Origin: Bacillota bacterium | GTDB lineage: Bacteria > Bacillota > Clostridia > Oscillospirales > Oscillospiraceae | NCBI GenBank assembly: GCA_021768085.1 | Contig: JAETOJ010000017.1 | Span: forward strand, 1-54,072 | Direction of reading: 5' to 3' | DNA length: 54,072 nucleotides | Shown: positions 41,266 through 49,411 of the stretch, one piece after another | Position numbering within the stretch: position 1 is the first letter of the stretch | How the letters are laid out: every line of letters starts with the position of its first letter | Made by a program: the position numbers and the translations under genes | The notes under the pieces: model-generated | What the model was told of the DNA's origin: nothing | Seen by the model: the letters and a program-made list of their open reading frames with translations, nothing else | Databases searched by the model: none

Positions 41266-42039
41266 ATGCGTGACGATAACAGACGGCGTTCCCCGGTGGA
41301 GGCCGAGGCCGACGGCCTCATCGAGGGCCGCAACGCGGTGATCGAGGCCCTGCGGGCGGGCACGCCCATCGACAAGATCTACATCGCCCGGGGGGAGACG
41401 GACGCCACCCTGGGGCACATCGCCTCCACCGCCCGAGGGAAGGGCGTGGTGGTGACGGAGGCAGACCGCCGGAAGCTGGACGGCATGAGCCGCACCAAGA
41501 GCCATCAGGGGGTCATCGCCGTCTCCGCCGTCCGGGAGTACGCCAGCGTGGAGGACATTCTGGCCGCCGCCCGGGAGAAGGGGGAGCCCCCTCTCATCGT
41601 GGTATGCGACGAGCTGAGCGATCCCCACAATCTGGGGGCGGTGATCCGCACAGCGGAGTGCGCCGGGGCCCATGGGGTGATCATCCCCAAGCGGCGCTCC
41701 GCGGGGCTGACGGCCATCGTGGCCAAGACCAGCGCCGGGGCAGTGAGCTACCTGCCGGTGGCCCGGGTGGCCAACCTCACCAGCCTGCTAAAGGAGCTGA
41801 AGGAGCAGGGACTGTGGGTGTTCGGCACCGCCGCTGACGGCGGGACAAGCCTGTATCAGGCAGATCTGAAGGGGCCCACCGTCCTTGTGATCGGCAGCGA
41901 GGGGGACGGCATGGGCCGCCTGGTGCGGGAGCAGTGTGACTTTCTGGTGTCCATCCCCATGAAGGGGAAGCTGAATTCGCTGAACGCCTCTGCGGCGGCA
42001 GCGGTGGTGCTATATGAAGCCGTTCGGCAAAGGAGATAA
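41266..42039 (+). CDS. rlmB: 23S rRNA (guanosine-2'-O-) methyltransferase RlmB-type
   Basis: A 257-residue SPOUT-class methyltransferase that uses SAM to methylate a 2'-O of rRNA (G2251 in E. coli numbering for RlmB) or, for close relatives, tRNA. An N-terminal substrate domain (LIEGRNAVIEALRAGTPIDKIYIARG) resembles L30e. The knotted SpoU catalytic domain has motif 1 DELSDPHNLGAVIRTAE, motif 2 VLVIGSEGDGM and motif 3 SIPMKGKLNSLNASAAAAVVLYE. ATG at 41266 after AAAGGAG. The next gene starts 3 nt after its stop, so the two are co-transcribed. The exact position methylated is by homology only. Confidence 0.9.
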   Translation: MRDDNRRRSPVEAEADGLIEGRNAVIEALRAGTPIDKIYIARGETDATLGHIASTARGKGVVVTEADRRKLDGMSRTKSHQGVIAVSAVREYASVEDILAAAREKGEPPLIVVCDELSDPHNLGAVIRTAECAGAHGVIIPKRRSAGLTAIVAKTSAGAVSYLPVARVANLTSLLKELKEQGLWVFGTAADGGTSLYQADLKGPTVLVIGSEGDGMGRLVREQCDFLVSIPMKGKLNSLNASAAAAVVLYEAVRQRR

Positions 42040-42042
42040 CCC

Positions 42043-44145
42043 ATGTCCGATGAAATGAAAAAGCAGGGCGGACGGGAGTATTCCGTGGACGAGATCCTGG
42101 CGGAATACGGCTCGGGCCGGCGGGGGAGCGCCAAGGTGGTGGACTTCCCGGAGCAGAAGGGCGAGAGTGCCGGGGAGGATCCGACAGAGCACACCCTACG
42201 CTTCCCGACGGCAGGGCGGACGGCCCCCAAGCCCCCGGCCAAGGACGAGCCCATCCCGGAGATCGTGCCGGAGAGCGTGGGCCGCTCCATCGGAGCCCGG
42301 GTACATACCCTGCTGCGGAAGGCGGATCACTACGCCGACCATATGTACGATCAGGCGGAGCCGGACAAGGCCGCCCTCCGGGCGGAAAAATACACCCCCG
42401 GCGTGGATCAGGAGGAGGTGCCCGATGAGGAGGACGCCCCGCCTCGCCGCCCCCGGCTAAGGCTGGTGCGGCCCAGGGAGCTGCCCCCGGACACTGCCCC
42501 CAGCCGCCTGGCGATGCTGTACGGCAAGGGGATCAAAGGGCAGGGGCGGCGGGTACGTCTGGCGCTGCTGCTGGGGCTGGCGGCGGCGGTGTGCTCGGTG
42601 GAGCTGTCCTTCCTGCCCTGGAGGGCCCTGGAGTCATCGCTGGGGACGTTCGGGCTGACGGTGTACCAGTTCCGATCCCTGATTTTGAGCGCCCTGTTGC
42701 TGCTGACAGGGCTGGTGTGCTATGAGATCCCGGCGGCAGGGGTGAAGCAGCTGGTCACCCTGCGCCCCCGGGCAGAGAGCATCTTGTTTTTGGCCTGGGC
42801 CCTCACCCTGCTGGACGGCCTCACCGCCGGGCGGCTGGAGCCCCGGTATACCTGCCTGCCCTATTCGGCGGTGACGGCCCTGGGGCTGGCCTTTGCCCTG
42901 CGGGGACTCCACGCCCGCCGCCGCGGGGATCGATTGTCCGCCAAGGCGGCGTCCCAGGTGCGTACCCCTTACGTGGTATCCCGGGACGAGAAGCTGTGGT
43001 CCAACAAGCCCACTTTTACCAAATCCCCCGGTTCCAACGCGGGCTTTGGCAGCCAGATCCAGATGGAGGACGGAGGCCAGCGGGCCTACCGCTTTGCTGC
43101 GCCCCTGCTGCTGCTGGGCAGCCTGCTGTGCGCCCTGCTGGCGTCGGTGGGACAGGAGACGCCCGGACGGTTCCTGTGGGCAGCCTCCGCCTGCTTCACC
43201 GCCTCCGGCTCCTGGTCGGCCTTGCTGGCCTTCGGCCTGCCCTACCGCAAGCTGACGGAGCGACTCCATCAGGTGGGGGCGGCGCTGGCAGGCTGGACAG
43301 GGGCGGCCCGATGCAGCCAGGGGGGCGTGATCGTCACCGACGGCGATCTGTTTCCCACCGGCTCGGTGACGGTGGCCCAGGTGAAGGTGTTCGGCAGCGC
43401 CGCCACCGAGAAGGTGGTGGGCTACACCGCCTCCATGACCCGGGCCATGGCCTGTGGGCTCACCCGGCCCTTCCACAACCTGCTGCGAACCCAAGGGGCC
43501 ATGTACCGGGATGTGTCCGGCCTGGAGTGGCATGAGGGCGGGGCCTCCGGGGTGATCCGGGGCAAGGAGGTGCTGGTGGGCACCGCCGCCTATATGCACC
43601 TGATGGAGGTGCCCCTGCCTGCGGGGCACAACATCAAAAATGCGGTGTTTTGTGCCATCGGCGGGCAGCTGTCCGGGATGTTCCTGCTCCACTACGCCAT
43701 GGACGGCGGGGTGAACCCCAGCCTGTCGGCGCTGATGTCGGCGGGGCTGTCCCCGGTGCTGTCCACCCGGGATCCCAACCTGATCCCCGACCTGCTGGAG
43801 CAGAAGTTCAAGCTGCCGGTGGACAAGCTGGAGTTTCCCCCGGTGGGCCGTCGGCTGGAGCTGTCCCAGGCCGATCTTCTGGGGGAGGGCGCGCTGGTGG
43901 CCCTGCTGGGCCGAGAGGGGCTGGGCCCCTACTGCGACGCCTTGGTGGGGGGACGCAGGCTGCGGTTCGCCACCCGGCTGGGGCTGGTGTTCGCCCTGGC
44001 GGGGTCGGTCATGGGGCTGTGCCTGACGTTCTACCTGACCTCTATCGCCGCTTTCGGGTCGCTGACGGTGACGAATTTCCTGATTTTCATGGCGGCGTGG
44101 CTGGTGCCAGAGGTGCTGATCGCCAACTGGGTGAATCAGTTTTGA
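42043..44145 (+). CDS. P-type-ATPase-like membrane protein lacking the catalytic Asp
   Basis: A 700-residue protein. Residues 1-160 are charged and disordered, opening with REYSVDEILAEYGSGRR. Hydrophobic segments cluster at about 175-300, 340-405 and 635-700. Between the last two lies a soluble region that follows the P1B ATPase order: VIVTDGDLFPTGSVTV aligns with the DKTGTLTxG phosphorylation loop, then a GVIRGKEVLVGTAAYM nucleotide-domain strand, then FLLHYAMDGGVNPSLSALMSAGLSPVL like the distal P-domain. The catalytic Asp position appears to be Thr432, and the DKTGT core is absent, so it should not pump by phosphorylation. A pseudo-ATPase or regulatory scaffold is possible. RBS GGAGATAA; start 3 nt after the rlmB-type gene. 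Confidence 0.7.
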   Translation: MSDEMKKQGGREYSVDEILAEYGSGRRGSAKVVDFPEQKGESAGEDPTEHTLRFPTAGRTAPKPPAKDEPIPEIVPESVGRSIGARVHTLLRKADHYADHMYDQAEPDKAALRAEKYTPGVDQEEVPDEEDAPPRRPRLRLVRPRELPPDTAPSRLAMLYGKGIKGQGRRVRLALLLGLAAAVCSVELSFLPWRALESSLGTFGLTVYQFRSLILSALLLLTGLVCYEIPAAGVKQLVTLRPRAESILFLAWALTLLDGLTAGRLEPRYTCLPYSAVTALGLAFALRGLHARRRGDRLSAKAASQVRTPYVVSRDEKLWSNKPTFTKSPGSNAGFGSQIQMEDGGQRAYRFAAPLLLLGSLLCALLASVGQETPGRFLWAASACFTASGSWSALLAFGLPYRKLTERLHQVGAALAGWTGAARCSQGGVIVTDGDLFPTGSVTVAQVKVFGSAATEKVVGYTASMTRAMACGLTRPFHNLLRTQGAMYRDVSGLEWHEGGASGVIRGKEVLVGTAAYMHLMEVPLPAGHNIKNAVFCAIGGQLSGMFLLHYAMDGGVNPSLSALMSAGLSPVLSTRDPNLIPDLLEQKFKLPVDKLEFPPVGRRLELSQADLLGEGALVALLGREGLGPYCDALVGGRRLRFATRLGLVFALAGSVMGLCLTFYLTSIAAFGSLTVTNFLIFMAAWLVPEVLIANWVNQF

Positions 44146-44188
44146 AATGAGAAGTCCCCGGTGTGAAGGGCCGCACTCCATAAAGAAT

Positions 44189-44228
44189 AAGGGCAAGACA
44201 GACCATTTCGGTTTGCCTTGCCCTTTTT
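44189..44228 (+). terminator. Terminator of the rlmB/P-ATPase-like operon
   Basis: AAGGGCAAG (44189-44197) pairs with CTTGCCCTT (44217-44225), with T5 at 44224-44228. It closely resembles the hairpin at 3048-3088. Confidence 0.8.
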
Positions 44229-44298
44229 GTACTGTATAAACCCACAATGGCGCTTTCGGAGAAAGTATCCGCAGGACAGAGCGATAGACTTGAAGCTG

Positions 44299-44862
44299 TC
44301 AACCTAAAACTTCCATAACTTTTTCAAATTTGCCTTGATAGTGTTTTTTGCCTGCCGCAGATAGTTTTTGAAAACTTCTCGTCAACTTGTCCTTTACAAA
44401 TGTCTTGCCCTCCTCAATCCCCATACCTTTTTGACGGTATGCTAAATATAAAAGACTCGGAACACTGTCAAAGTGTGAGATTGCATCGGCATCGGCAACG
44501 CATAATTCTTCAAGGCTGATTTTCTCCGCGCTGATACTGCCTCTGTGATTTCTGATGCAGTTTTCTACCAACGCAATCTTTTTGTCATCATAACCGTATT
44601 CTTTTAGAATACGATGCGCCATTTCTGCCCCATGGATATGGTGAAGTTCATAGAGGCTATCATCTGTAATAGAAGCGATATCATGCAACCAGGCCGCAAT
44701 CATGACAATTTCCTTATCTGCCCCATATTCTTCCGCCAGAATTTCCGCATTTTTAACCACTGCAATAATGTGATAATAGCAGCCCATTCCAAACTTATTC
44801 GTTGATTTTTGGCATCTGCTATATATTTCGTGCCGTAAATTTTCAAAAATATCTTCCCGCAT
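44299..44862 (-). CDS. HD domain phosphohydrolase, AT-rich and probably acquired
   Basis: A 187-residue cytoplasmic protein of the HD superfamily, whose members hydrolyse phosphate esters of nucleotides or related compounds. The metal ligands are visible: His in GCYYHIIAVVKNA, the HD pair in AAWLHDIAS, the His cluster in LHHIHGAEMA, and Asp in CVADADAISH. ATG at 44862 follows AGAGGTG; an upstream in-frame ATG has no RBS. Its codons are clearly AT-richer (many AAA, ATT, TTT, GAA) than all neighbours except the SLH gene, and the flanks (44230-44298 and 44870-44945) share this, so a recent transfer is likely. No mobility gene is next to it. Substrate unknown. Confidence 0.85.
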   Translation of the reverse strand: MREDIFENLRHEIYSRCQKSTNKFGMGCYYHIIAVVKNAEILAEEYGADKEIVMIAAWLHDIASITDDSLYELHHIHGAEMAHRILKEYGYDDKKIALVENCIRNHRGSISAEKISLEELCVADADAISHFDSVPSLLYLAYRQKGMGIEEGKTFVKDKLTRSFQKLSAAGKKHYQGKFEKVMEVLG

Positions 44863-44911
44863 ATTTTCACCTCTGCACAGTTCCATCTTGTCGGTCAGTT
44901 CATGATAAAGC

Positions 44912-44946
44912 AACACCCGCCTAAAGCAATTTTTTCAGCGGGTGTT
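44912..44946 (-). terminator. Possible terminator of the Crp/ABC operon
   Basis: AACACCCGC (44912-44920) pairs with GCGGGTGTT (44938-44946) around a long AT-rich loop; the tail is a poor GCTTT. Confidence 0.4.
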
Positions 44947-44986
44947 AACTTCCTTACAGTGTGTTTCCCAAGCGCCAGGGCCTTTC

Positions 44987-45568
44987 CTATACACGATGAA
45001 GCGGCGGCCCGTCCAGCCTGATCACCATGTCGCAGGCCGCCAGCACCGGGGCCTGGTGGCTGGCCAGAACCACGGGCACCCCCAGCCCCCGCAGCCGCTC
45101 CAGAATCCGGGCGGCCCGGGTCGGATCCACCCCGGCGAAGGGCTCGTCCAGCAGCAGCGCGTCCCCGCCCAGGGCGGCGCACCGGGCCAGGGCCAGCCGC
45201 CGGGCCATCCCCCCGGACAGGGCGGCGGGATAGGCGTGCTCCTCCCCCTCCAGCTCGGCGAAGGCCAGCCAGCGGGGCAGTTCCGCCCAGCGGGAGCGGG
45301 GGAGCACATCGGTGATGTGCTGGCCCACGGTACGCCAGGGCAACAGGCGATCCTCCTGAAACAGGAAGGCGGCCCGGGCGGGGTCAAGGCCGTCTACTTT
45401 ACCCTTCTCCGGGCGGGCCAGCCCCCCCAGCACCCGGAGCAGGGTGGTCTTGCCGCAGCCCGACGGCCCGGACAGGGCGGTGAGCCCCTCCTCCGGAATT
45501 TCCAGGGAAAAGCCGTCCAGCACCACCTTCTCTCCATAACGAAGGGTTATATTTTGCAGGGATATCAC
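44987..45568 (-). CDS. ABC transporter ATPase, SsuB/TauB-like
   Basis: A 193-residue cytoplasmic ATPase, short for the nitrate/sulfonate/taurine group (usually 230-260). Walker [11 protein letters not shown]-loop FQEDRLLPW, signature [13 protein letters not shown], Walker B ALLLDEP and a switch His in LASHQAPVL are intact, so it should be functional despite the trimmed C-terminus. The start is a GTG at 45568 that overlaps the permease TGA (GTGA). It is the last gene of an operon of four: Crp-type regulator, binding protein, permease, ATPase. There is a long false extension of this frame upstream through the permease gene. Confidence 0.9.
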   Translation of the reverse strand: MISLQNITLRYGEKVVLDGFSLEIPEEGLTALSGPSGCGKTTLLRVLGGLARPEKGKVDGLDPARAAFLFQEDRLLPWRTVGQHITDVLPRSRWAELPRWLAFAELEGEEHAYPAALSGGMARRLALARCAALGGDALLLDEPFAGVDPTRAARILERLRGLGVPVVLASHQAPVLAACDMVIRLDGPPLHRV

Positions 45569-46311
45569 ACTTTTTGCCCCCTCTCCAGCGCCCGGCGCAG
45601 CAACCCCTCCAGCAGCAGGGACAGGGCCACAATGGCCAGCGTCCAGGCGAACAGGTCGGCGGTCTCCAGCCCCAGCTTGGCCTGCTGGATCCGGGAGCCG
45701 ATGGCCCGATCCGGGGGGCACAGCACCTCCGCCGCCACCCCGGACTTCCAGGCCAGGCCGAAGGCGGTGAGCAGTCCGGCGGACAGGTGGGGCCGCAGGG
45801 AGGGCAGGTAGATCAGCGCCAGGGTTTTCCACCGGGAGAAGCGATAGGCCCGGGCCAGCTCCAGCAGCTTGCCGTCCAGGCTGTTCAGCCCGGAGCTGAG
45901 GGCGCCCCAGACTACCGGTAGCACCATCAGCCCCGCGATGACCCAGGGGATGGCCGTCCGAGGCGTCCACAGATAGACCAGCAGGATGAAGGACACCACC
46001 GGCGTGGCCCGCACCACCCGGATGGCCGGGGAGGCCACCGCGTCCGCCCAAGGGAAAAAGTGGGTGAGGAAGGCCAGCGCCCCTCCCAGCAGCGCCCCCC
46101 AGAGCAGCCCCAGGAATACCCGCCCCAGGGTGGCCCCCACTGACAGCCAGAAGTCCGCCGTCCCCGCCAGGGCCAGCAGCCGCCCGCCCACAGCCAGCGG
46201 CCCGGGGAGGAGCAGGGGTTGTCCTACAGCCCAGGCCGCGATCTGCCATACCCCCAGCCAAAAGACCGGGGGTATGGCGTATTTCAGCAGATTTTTCCGC
46301 GGGCTGTTCAT
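45565..46311 (-). CDS. ABC transporter permease, SsuC/TauC-like
   Basis: A 248-residue inner-membrane permease with six helices. The family EAA-type loop is recognisable as [28 protein letters not shown]. The N-terminus ([21 protein letters not shown]) is typical of the SsuC/TauC/ThiX branch. The ATG at 46311 overlaps the binding-protein TGA (ATGA), and its own TGA overlaps the ATPase GTG, so all three transporter genes are translationally coupled. Substrate class by family: sulfonates, taurine, nitrate, bicarbonate or thiamine precursors. Confidence 0.92.
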   Translation of the reverse strand: MNSPRKNLLKYAIPPVFWLGVWQIAAWAVGQPLLLPGPLAVGGRLLALAGTADFWLSVGATLGRVFLGLLWGALLGGALAFLTHFFPWADAVASPAIRVVRATPVVSFILLVYLWTPRTAIPWVIAGLMVLPVVWGALSSGLNSLDGKLLELARAYRFSRWKTLALIYLPSLRPHLSAGLLTAFGLAWKSGVAAEVLCPPDRAIGSRIQQAKLGLETADLFAWTLAIVALSLLLEGLLRRALERGQKV

Positions 46312-47393
46312 TGGGGAATATAATAGATCCCGTCGTCGGGCACGGCGCCGCCCACGGCGGCAGGGTCGATGGAGTAGAGAGTGCGGAAGTAGCCGGAGAC
46401 GGCGCTCATCATGTCCTCCCCGGCGATGAAGGTCAGGTGGCACTGGGGGATGGCCTGCTTGGCGATGCCCGCGCTGGGGGTGATGCCGTAGCCCGCCACC
46501 AGCTCCGCCGCGGCGTCGATGTTGTGGTTCACATAGTCGATGGAAATTTGGTAATTACGCAAAAAGCGGTTGACTGCCTCGGGATGGCTTTCCAGAAATT
46601 CGGTGCGGGCCACCACGGCGGTCATCACCAGCTGGCTGCCGGTCTGGAGCTGGTCCCACGCCTCGGTGACGTCGATGGCGGCGCGGATCTTGTCCTCCCC
46701 CTTGGCAATGGCGGCGGTGGCGGCGGGGACGGGGAGCATGGCGTACTGGATCTCCCCGGACAGCAGTTTGGCGCTGATCTCAGAGGCGTCGGCAAAGACG
46801 ATCTCCACATCCGTGCCCACTTCGAGGTCATTTTCCTGTAATAAATAGCGGAGAATATACTCCGGGTTGGCGCCCTGCCCGGCGGAGTAGATGGTTTTGC
46901 CCGCCAGATCCGCCACGGAGTTGAGGGACGTGCCGCCGCCCCCCTCCAGGATGTGGAGGACGCCCAGGGTGCCCACAGCGATGATCTTCACCCCGCCGTC
47001 GGTCTTGTTGTAGAGGTTTACCGCCACGTTGGAGGCCATGGTGGCGATGTCGATCTCACCTTTGGTGAGGCCCGCCACCAGCTCGCTGTTGTCGGTGTAG
47101 ATGTTGTAGCTGTAGGTGTCCACCCCTCGGAGAGCAGCGGGGTCGTTGTCAATGTTGTCCAGCAGCTTGGCCGTGCCGATGCCGGTGGGGCCGGACAGCA
47201 CCGCCAGGCGGATCTCCTCGGCCTCCACGGAACTGGGCGTTTCGGTGGGCTCGGCGGAGGACTGCTCCGTGGGGGGGACGGTGGCTTCCGGGGTGGGGGA
47301 GGCGGTGGGCTCCGCCGCCGCGGGCTTGCAGGCGGCGAGGGAGAACAACAGGGCCAGGGCCAACATCAGAGATAACGATTTGAAATATTTCAT
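46308..47393 (-). CDS. ABC transporter substrate-binding lipoprotein, NMT1/SsuA-like
   Basis: A 361-residue lipoprotein. Lipobox SLAAC with Cys22, then a Pro/Thr/Ser/Glu tether to about residue 60, then a type-II periplasmic-binding fold of the NMT1/SsuA/THI5 group ([71 protein letters not shown]). ATG at 47393 with AAAGGAA upstream; the in-frame TTG two codons earlier is less likely. It begins 2 nt after the stop of the Crp-type regulator gene. The ligand cannot be deduced: sulfonates, nitrate or pyrimidine precursors all remain possible. Confidence 0.9.
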   Translation of the reverse strand: MKYFKSLSLMLALALLFSLAACKPAAAEPTASPTPEATVPPTEQSSAEPTETPSSVEAEEIRLAVLSGPTGIGTAKLLDNIDNDPAALRGVDTYSYNIYTDNSELVAGLTKGEIDIATMASNVAVNLYNKTDGGVKIIAVGTLGVLHILEGGGGTSLNSVADLAGKTIYSAGQGANPEYILRYLLQENDLEVGTDVEIVFADASEISAKLLSGEIQYAMLPVPAATAAIAKGEDKIRAAIDVTEAWDQLQTGSQLVMTAVVARTEFLESHPEAVNRFLRNYQISIDYVNHNIDAAAELVAGYGITPSAGIAKQAIPQCHLTFIAGEDMMSAVSGYFRTLYSIDPAAVGGAVPDDGIYYIPQ

Positions 47394-47395
47394 CG

Positions 47396-48046
47396 TCAAG
47401 ATTCCTTTCTGTTTTCGGAAATGGTTTCTTCCAGCGCCTGGGGGCGGAGGACGCGGATGGTTTTGCCCTCTCGGGCGATAGCCCCCGCCTGCTCCAGCGA
47501 ATCAAAGGCCCGGTACAGGGTGGCCCGACCCATGCCCAGACGCCGGCCCAGCTGGGTGGCGGACAGGGTGAGCTCCTTGTCCCCAACCGAGAGCAGGTAG
47601 CGGGCCAGCTTGCCCTCGGCGGAAGGAGCGGATACCGCCTCCAGCCGCTGGCTCAGAAACTGGATCCGGCCGGACAGGTAGGCGGCGTAGTCCTCCGCGA
47701 AGGAGGGGCACTCCCGCAGCAGGCGGCGGACGCACTCCTGGGGGATGAGCAGGGTCTGGCAGGGGGAGAGGGCGGTGAGGGTGGTGGGATAGTCAGCGCC
47801 GTCATTGAACAGCGCCGCTGCGCCGAACACGTCCCCAGCGGAGAGGGTGGCCATGAGAATGGACTCCCGGCGCACCTCGATCCGCCCCCGGAGCACCACG
47901 CCCAGACACCGACGGAACCGGCCGGGGCCGTACACCACGCCCCCCTTGGCCACGGTGAGGAGATCGGCGGCCTCCAGCGTCCAATCCCACAAGGTCGGCT
48001 CGATCCGGCCCAGCAGGGGGTGGCCGCGGAGGATGGGCATATCCAT
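47396..48046 (-). CDS. Crp/Fnr family transcriptional regulator
   Basis: A 216-residue regulator. Residues about 15-120 are a cyclic-nucleotide-binding-type beta-roll (FRRCLGVVLRGRIEVRRESILMATLSAGDVFGAAALFN). About 125-150 is the long dimer helix, and 155-210 the HTH_Crp winged helix (LSATQLGRRLGMGRATLYRAFDSLEQAGAI). There is no cysteine cluster like that of Fnr. RBS TTGGAGGA. It leads the operon for an NMT1/SsuA-type transporter, so it probably senses the same nutrient or a redox or cyclic-nucleotide signal. A perfect inverted repeat (48056-48083) lies between its promoter and start, which fits autoregulation. Confidence 0.9.
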   Translation of the reverse strand: MDMPILRGHPLLGRIEPTLWDWTLEAADLLTVAKGGVVYGPGRFRRCLGVVLRGRIEVRRESILMATLSAGDVFGAAALFNDGADYPTTLTALSPCQTLLIPQECVRRLLRECPSFAEDYAAYLSGRIQFLSQRLEAVSAPSAEGKLARYLLSVGDKELTLSATQLGRRLGMGRATLYRAFDSLEQAGAIAREGKTIRVLRPQALEETISENRKES

Positions 48047-48055
48047 AGGATTCCT

Positions 48056-48083
48056 CCAAACTGTTTCAAATGGTACAGTTTGG
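48056..48083. promoter_or_regulatory. Operator for the Crp/Fnr-type regulator
   Basis: CCAAACTGT (48056-48064) and ACAGTTTGG (48075-48083) form a perfect 9-bp inverted repeat with a 10-nt spacer. It abuts the -10 box and overlaps the RBS, so binding should repress. Confidence 0.65.
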
Positions 48084-48113
48084 AGTATAGCAGACCGGGA
48101 GGTCTCCTGTCAA
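48084..48113 (-). promoter_or_regulatory. Promoter of the Crp/ABC operon
   Basis: On the minus strand TTGACA (48113-48108), 18-nt spacer, TATACT (48089-48084). Confidence 0.75.
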
Positions 48114-48158
48114 GGGAAAGAAAAAAGAAAAACTTCATCAATTATTCACAGACTGCCC

Positions 48159-48187
48159 TTGTATTTTCTTCCGCTGTCCGCTATACT
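48159..48187 (+). promoter_or_regulatory. Promoter of the LCP gene
   Basis: TTGTAT (48159-48164), 17-nt spacer, TATACT (48182-48187). Confidence 0.65.
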
Positions 48188-48290
48188 AATGTGCGGTCAA
48201 AAGTTGACATAATGCGGGGGGACGCGACTGCCCCCGACATTGAGTGCCGCCCGGGAGAGCCCGGACGGCGGCAGAAAGGATGCCGTTTTC

Positions 48291-49313
48291 ATGAGCAACC
48301 CGCCCAAGCACACGAAAAAAAACGCCAAACGCTCCCCTTTGAGCCGAATTCTCCGGGGGCTGTATATCATATTATTTTCCCTGTCCCTGGTGGTGGTAGT
48401 GTCCTATGTGGCGCTGAAATTTTTTGCCCCCGCTCCCGACCTGCCCACCCAGGTGGAATTCCCCATTGAACCCGACGAGTCGGACGCGCCGGAGCAGCCC
48501 TCCGGTACGGTGGAGGATCCCAACACCGGCAACAAACTGACCCTGAACCGCCGGAAGGACGTCTACACCTGCCTGCTACTGGGGGTGGCTGACCAGGGGG
48601 GCAGCGACACCATCATGCTGGGGGTGTTCGACACCGCGGCAAAACAGGCGTCCCTGATCTCCATCCCCCGAGACACGGTGGTGAAGTACAACGGCTCCTA
48701 TATCAAGATCAACGCCTCCTATTCCTATGGCGGGGTGGAAGCCGTTCGGGACTGCGTGTCCAAAATGCTGGCGGTTCCCATTGACTATTATGTGAAGGTG
48801 AACACCCGGGCCTTCCGGGAAATTGTGGACGAGATCGATGGGGTGTGGTTCGACGTGCCGGTGCGGATGGACTACGACGATCCCTATGGGGATCTGTATA
48901 TCCACATCGCCCCAGGCTACCAGCTGCTGGACGGGAAGAAGGCCGAGGGCGTGGTGCGCTGCCGCAGTTGCTACCCCAACGCGGACATCGGCCGGGCGGC
49001 CACCCAGCGGGCCTTCCTGGCGGCCCTGGCCAAGCAGACCATCACCCTGTCCAACGTGGGCAAGGTGACCAGCCTGATCAACATCCTAAACACCTATGTG
49101 GAGAGCGATATGCCGCTGAATACCATGGTGTACTTCGGCACCCAGGCGGTAGGCATGGATCTGGACACGTCGCTGAACATGGCCGGCCTGCCGGGCAAGT
49201 GGATCAACCCCTTCTGGGAGCTGGAGGATGACGAGATCCTGGAGATCGTGAATGGCCTGGGGATCTATGAGGAGCAGGTGCCCGCCTCGGTGCTGCGGAT
49301 CATGCACCCGTGA
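48291..49313 (+). CDS. LytR-CpsA-Psr (LCP) family protein
   Basis: A 340-residue membrane-anchored enzyme. Residues 1-20 are basic, about 21-45 form one helix, then a Pro/Asp/Glu linker and the LCP domain from about residue 85. LCP marks are the acidic-and-Arg site (GGSDTIMLGVFD, LISIPRDTVV), EIVDEIDGVWFDVPV, and the Arg/Asp segment VVRCRSCYPNADIGRAATQ. LCP proteins transfer anionic glycopolymers from lipid carriers to peptidoglycan. Such a ligase could attach the wall polymer that the SLH protein binds; that link is inference. ATG at 48291 after AAAGGA; the frame is open upstream but without an RBS. Confidence 0.88.
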   Translation: MSNPPKHTKKNAKRSPLSRILRGLYIILFSLSLVVVVSYVALKFFAPAPDLPTQVEFPIEPDESDAPEQPSGTVEDPNTGNKLTLNRRKDVYTCLLLGVADQGGSDTIMLGVFDTAAKQASLISIPRDTVVKYNGSYIKINASYSYGGVEAVRDCVSKMLAVPIDYYVKVNTRAFREIVDEIDGVWFDVPVRMDYDDPYGDLYIHIAPGYQLLDGKKAEGVVRCRSCYPNADIGRAATQRAFLAALAKQTITLSNVGKVTSLINILNTYVESDMPLNTMVYFGTQAVGMDLDTSLNMAGLPGKWINPFWELEDDEILEIVNGLGIYEEQVPASVLRIMHP

Positions 49314-49322
49314 CAAGAAAAG

Positions 49323-49356
49323 AAACCTCCTCCCGCGGCTGCGGGAGGAGGTTTTT
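49323..49356. terminator. Bidirectional terminator, LCP gene and prfB
   Basis: A 14-bp perfect stem (49323-49336 with 49341-49354), loop GGCT, T5 on plus and a T-rich tail on minus. Confidence 0.85.
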
Positions 49357-49411
49357 CTGCCTTTTATGCCCGTGGCAGCGGACGCTGAGCACAGGCCGGA
49401 GGGCCATGGAT

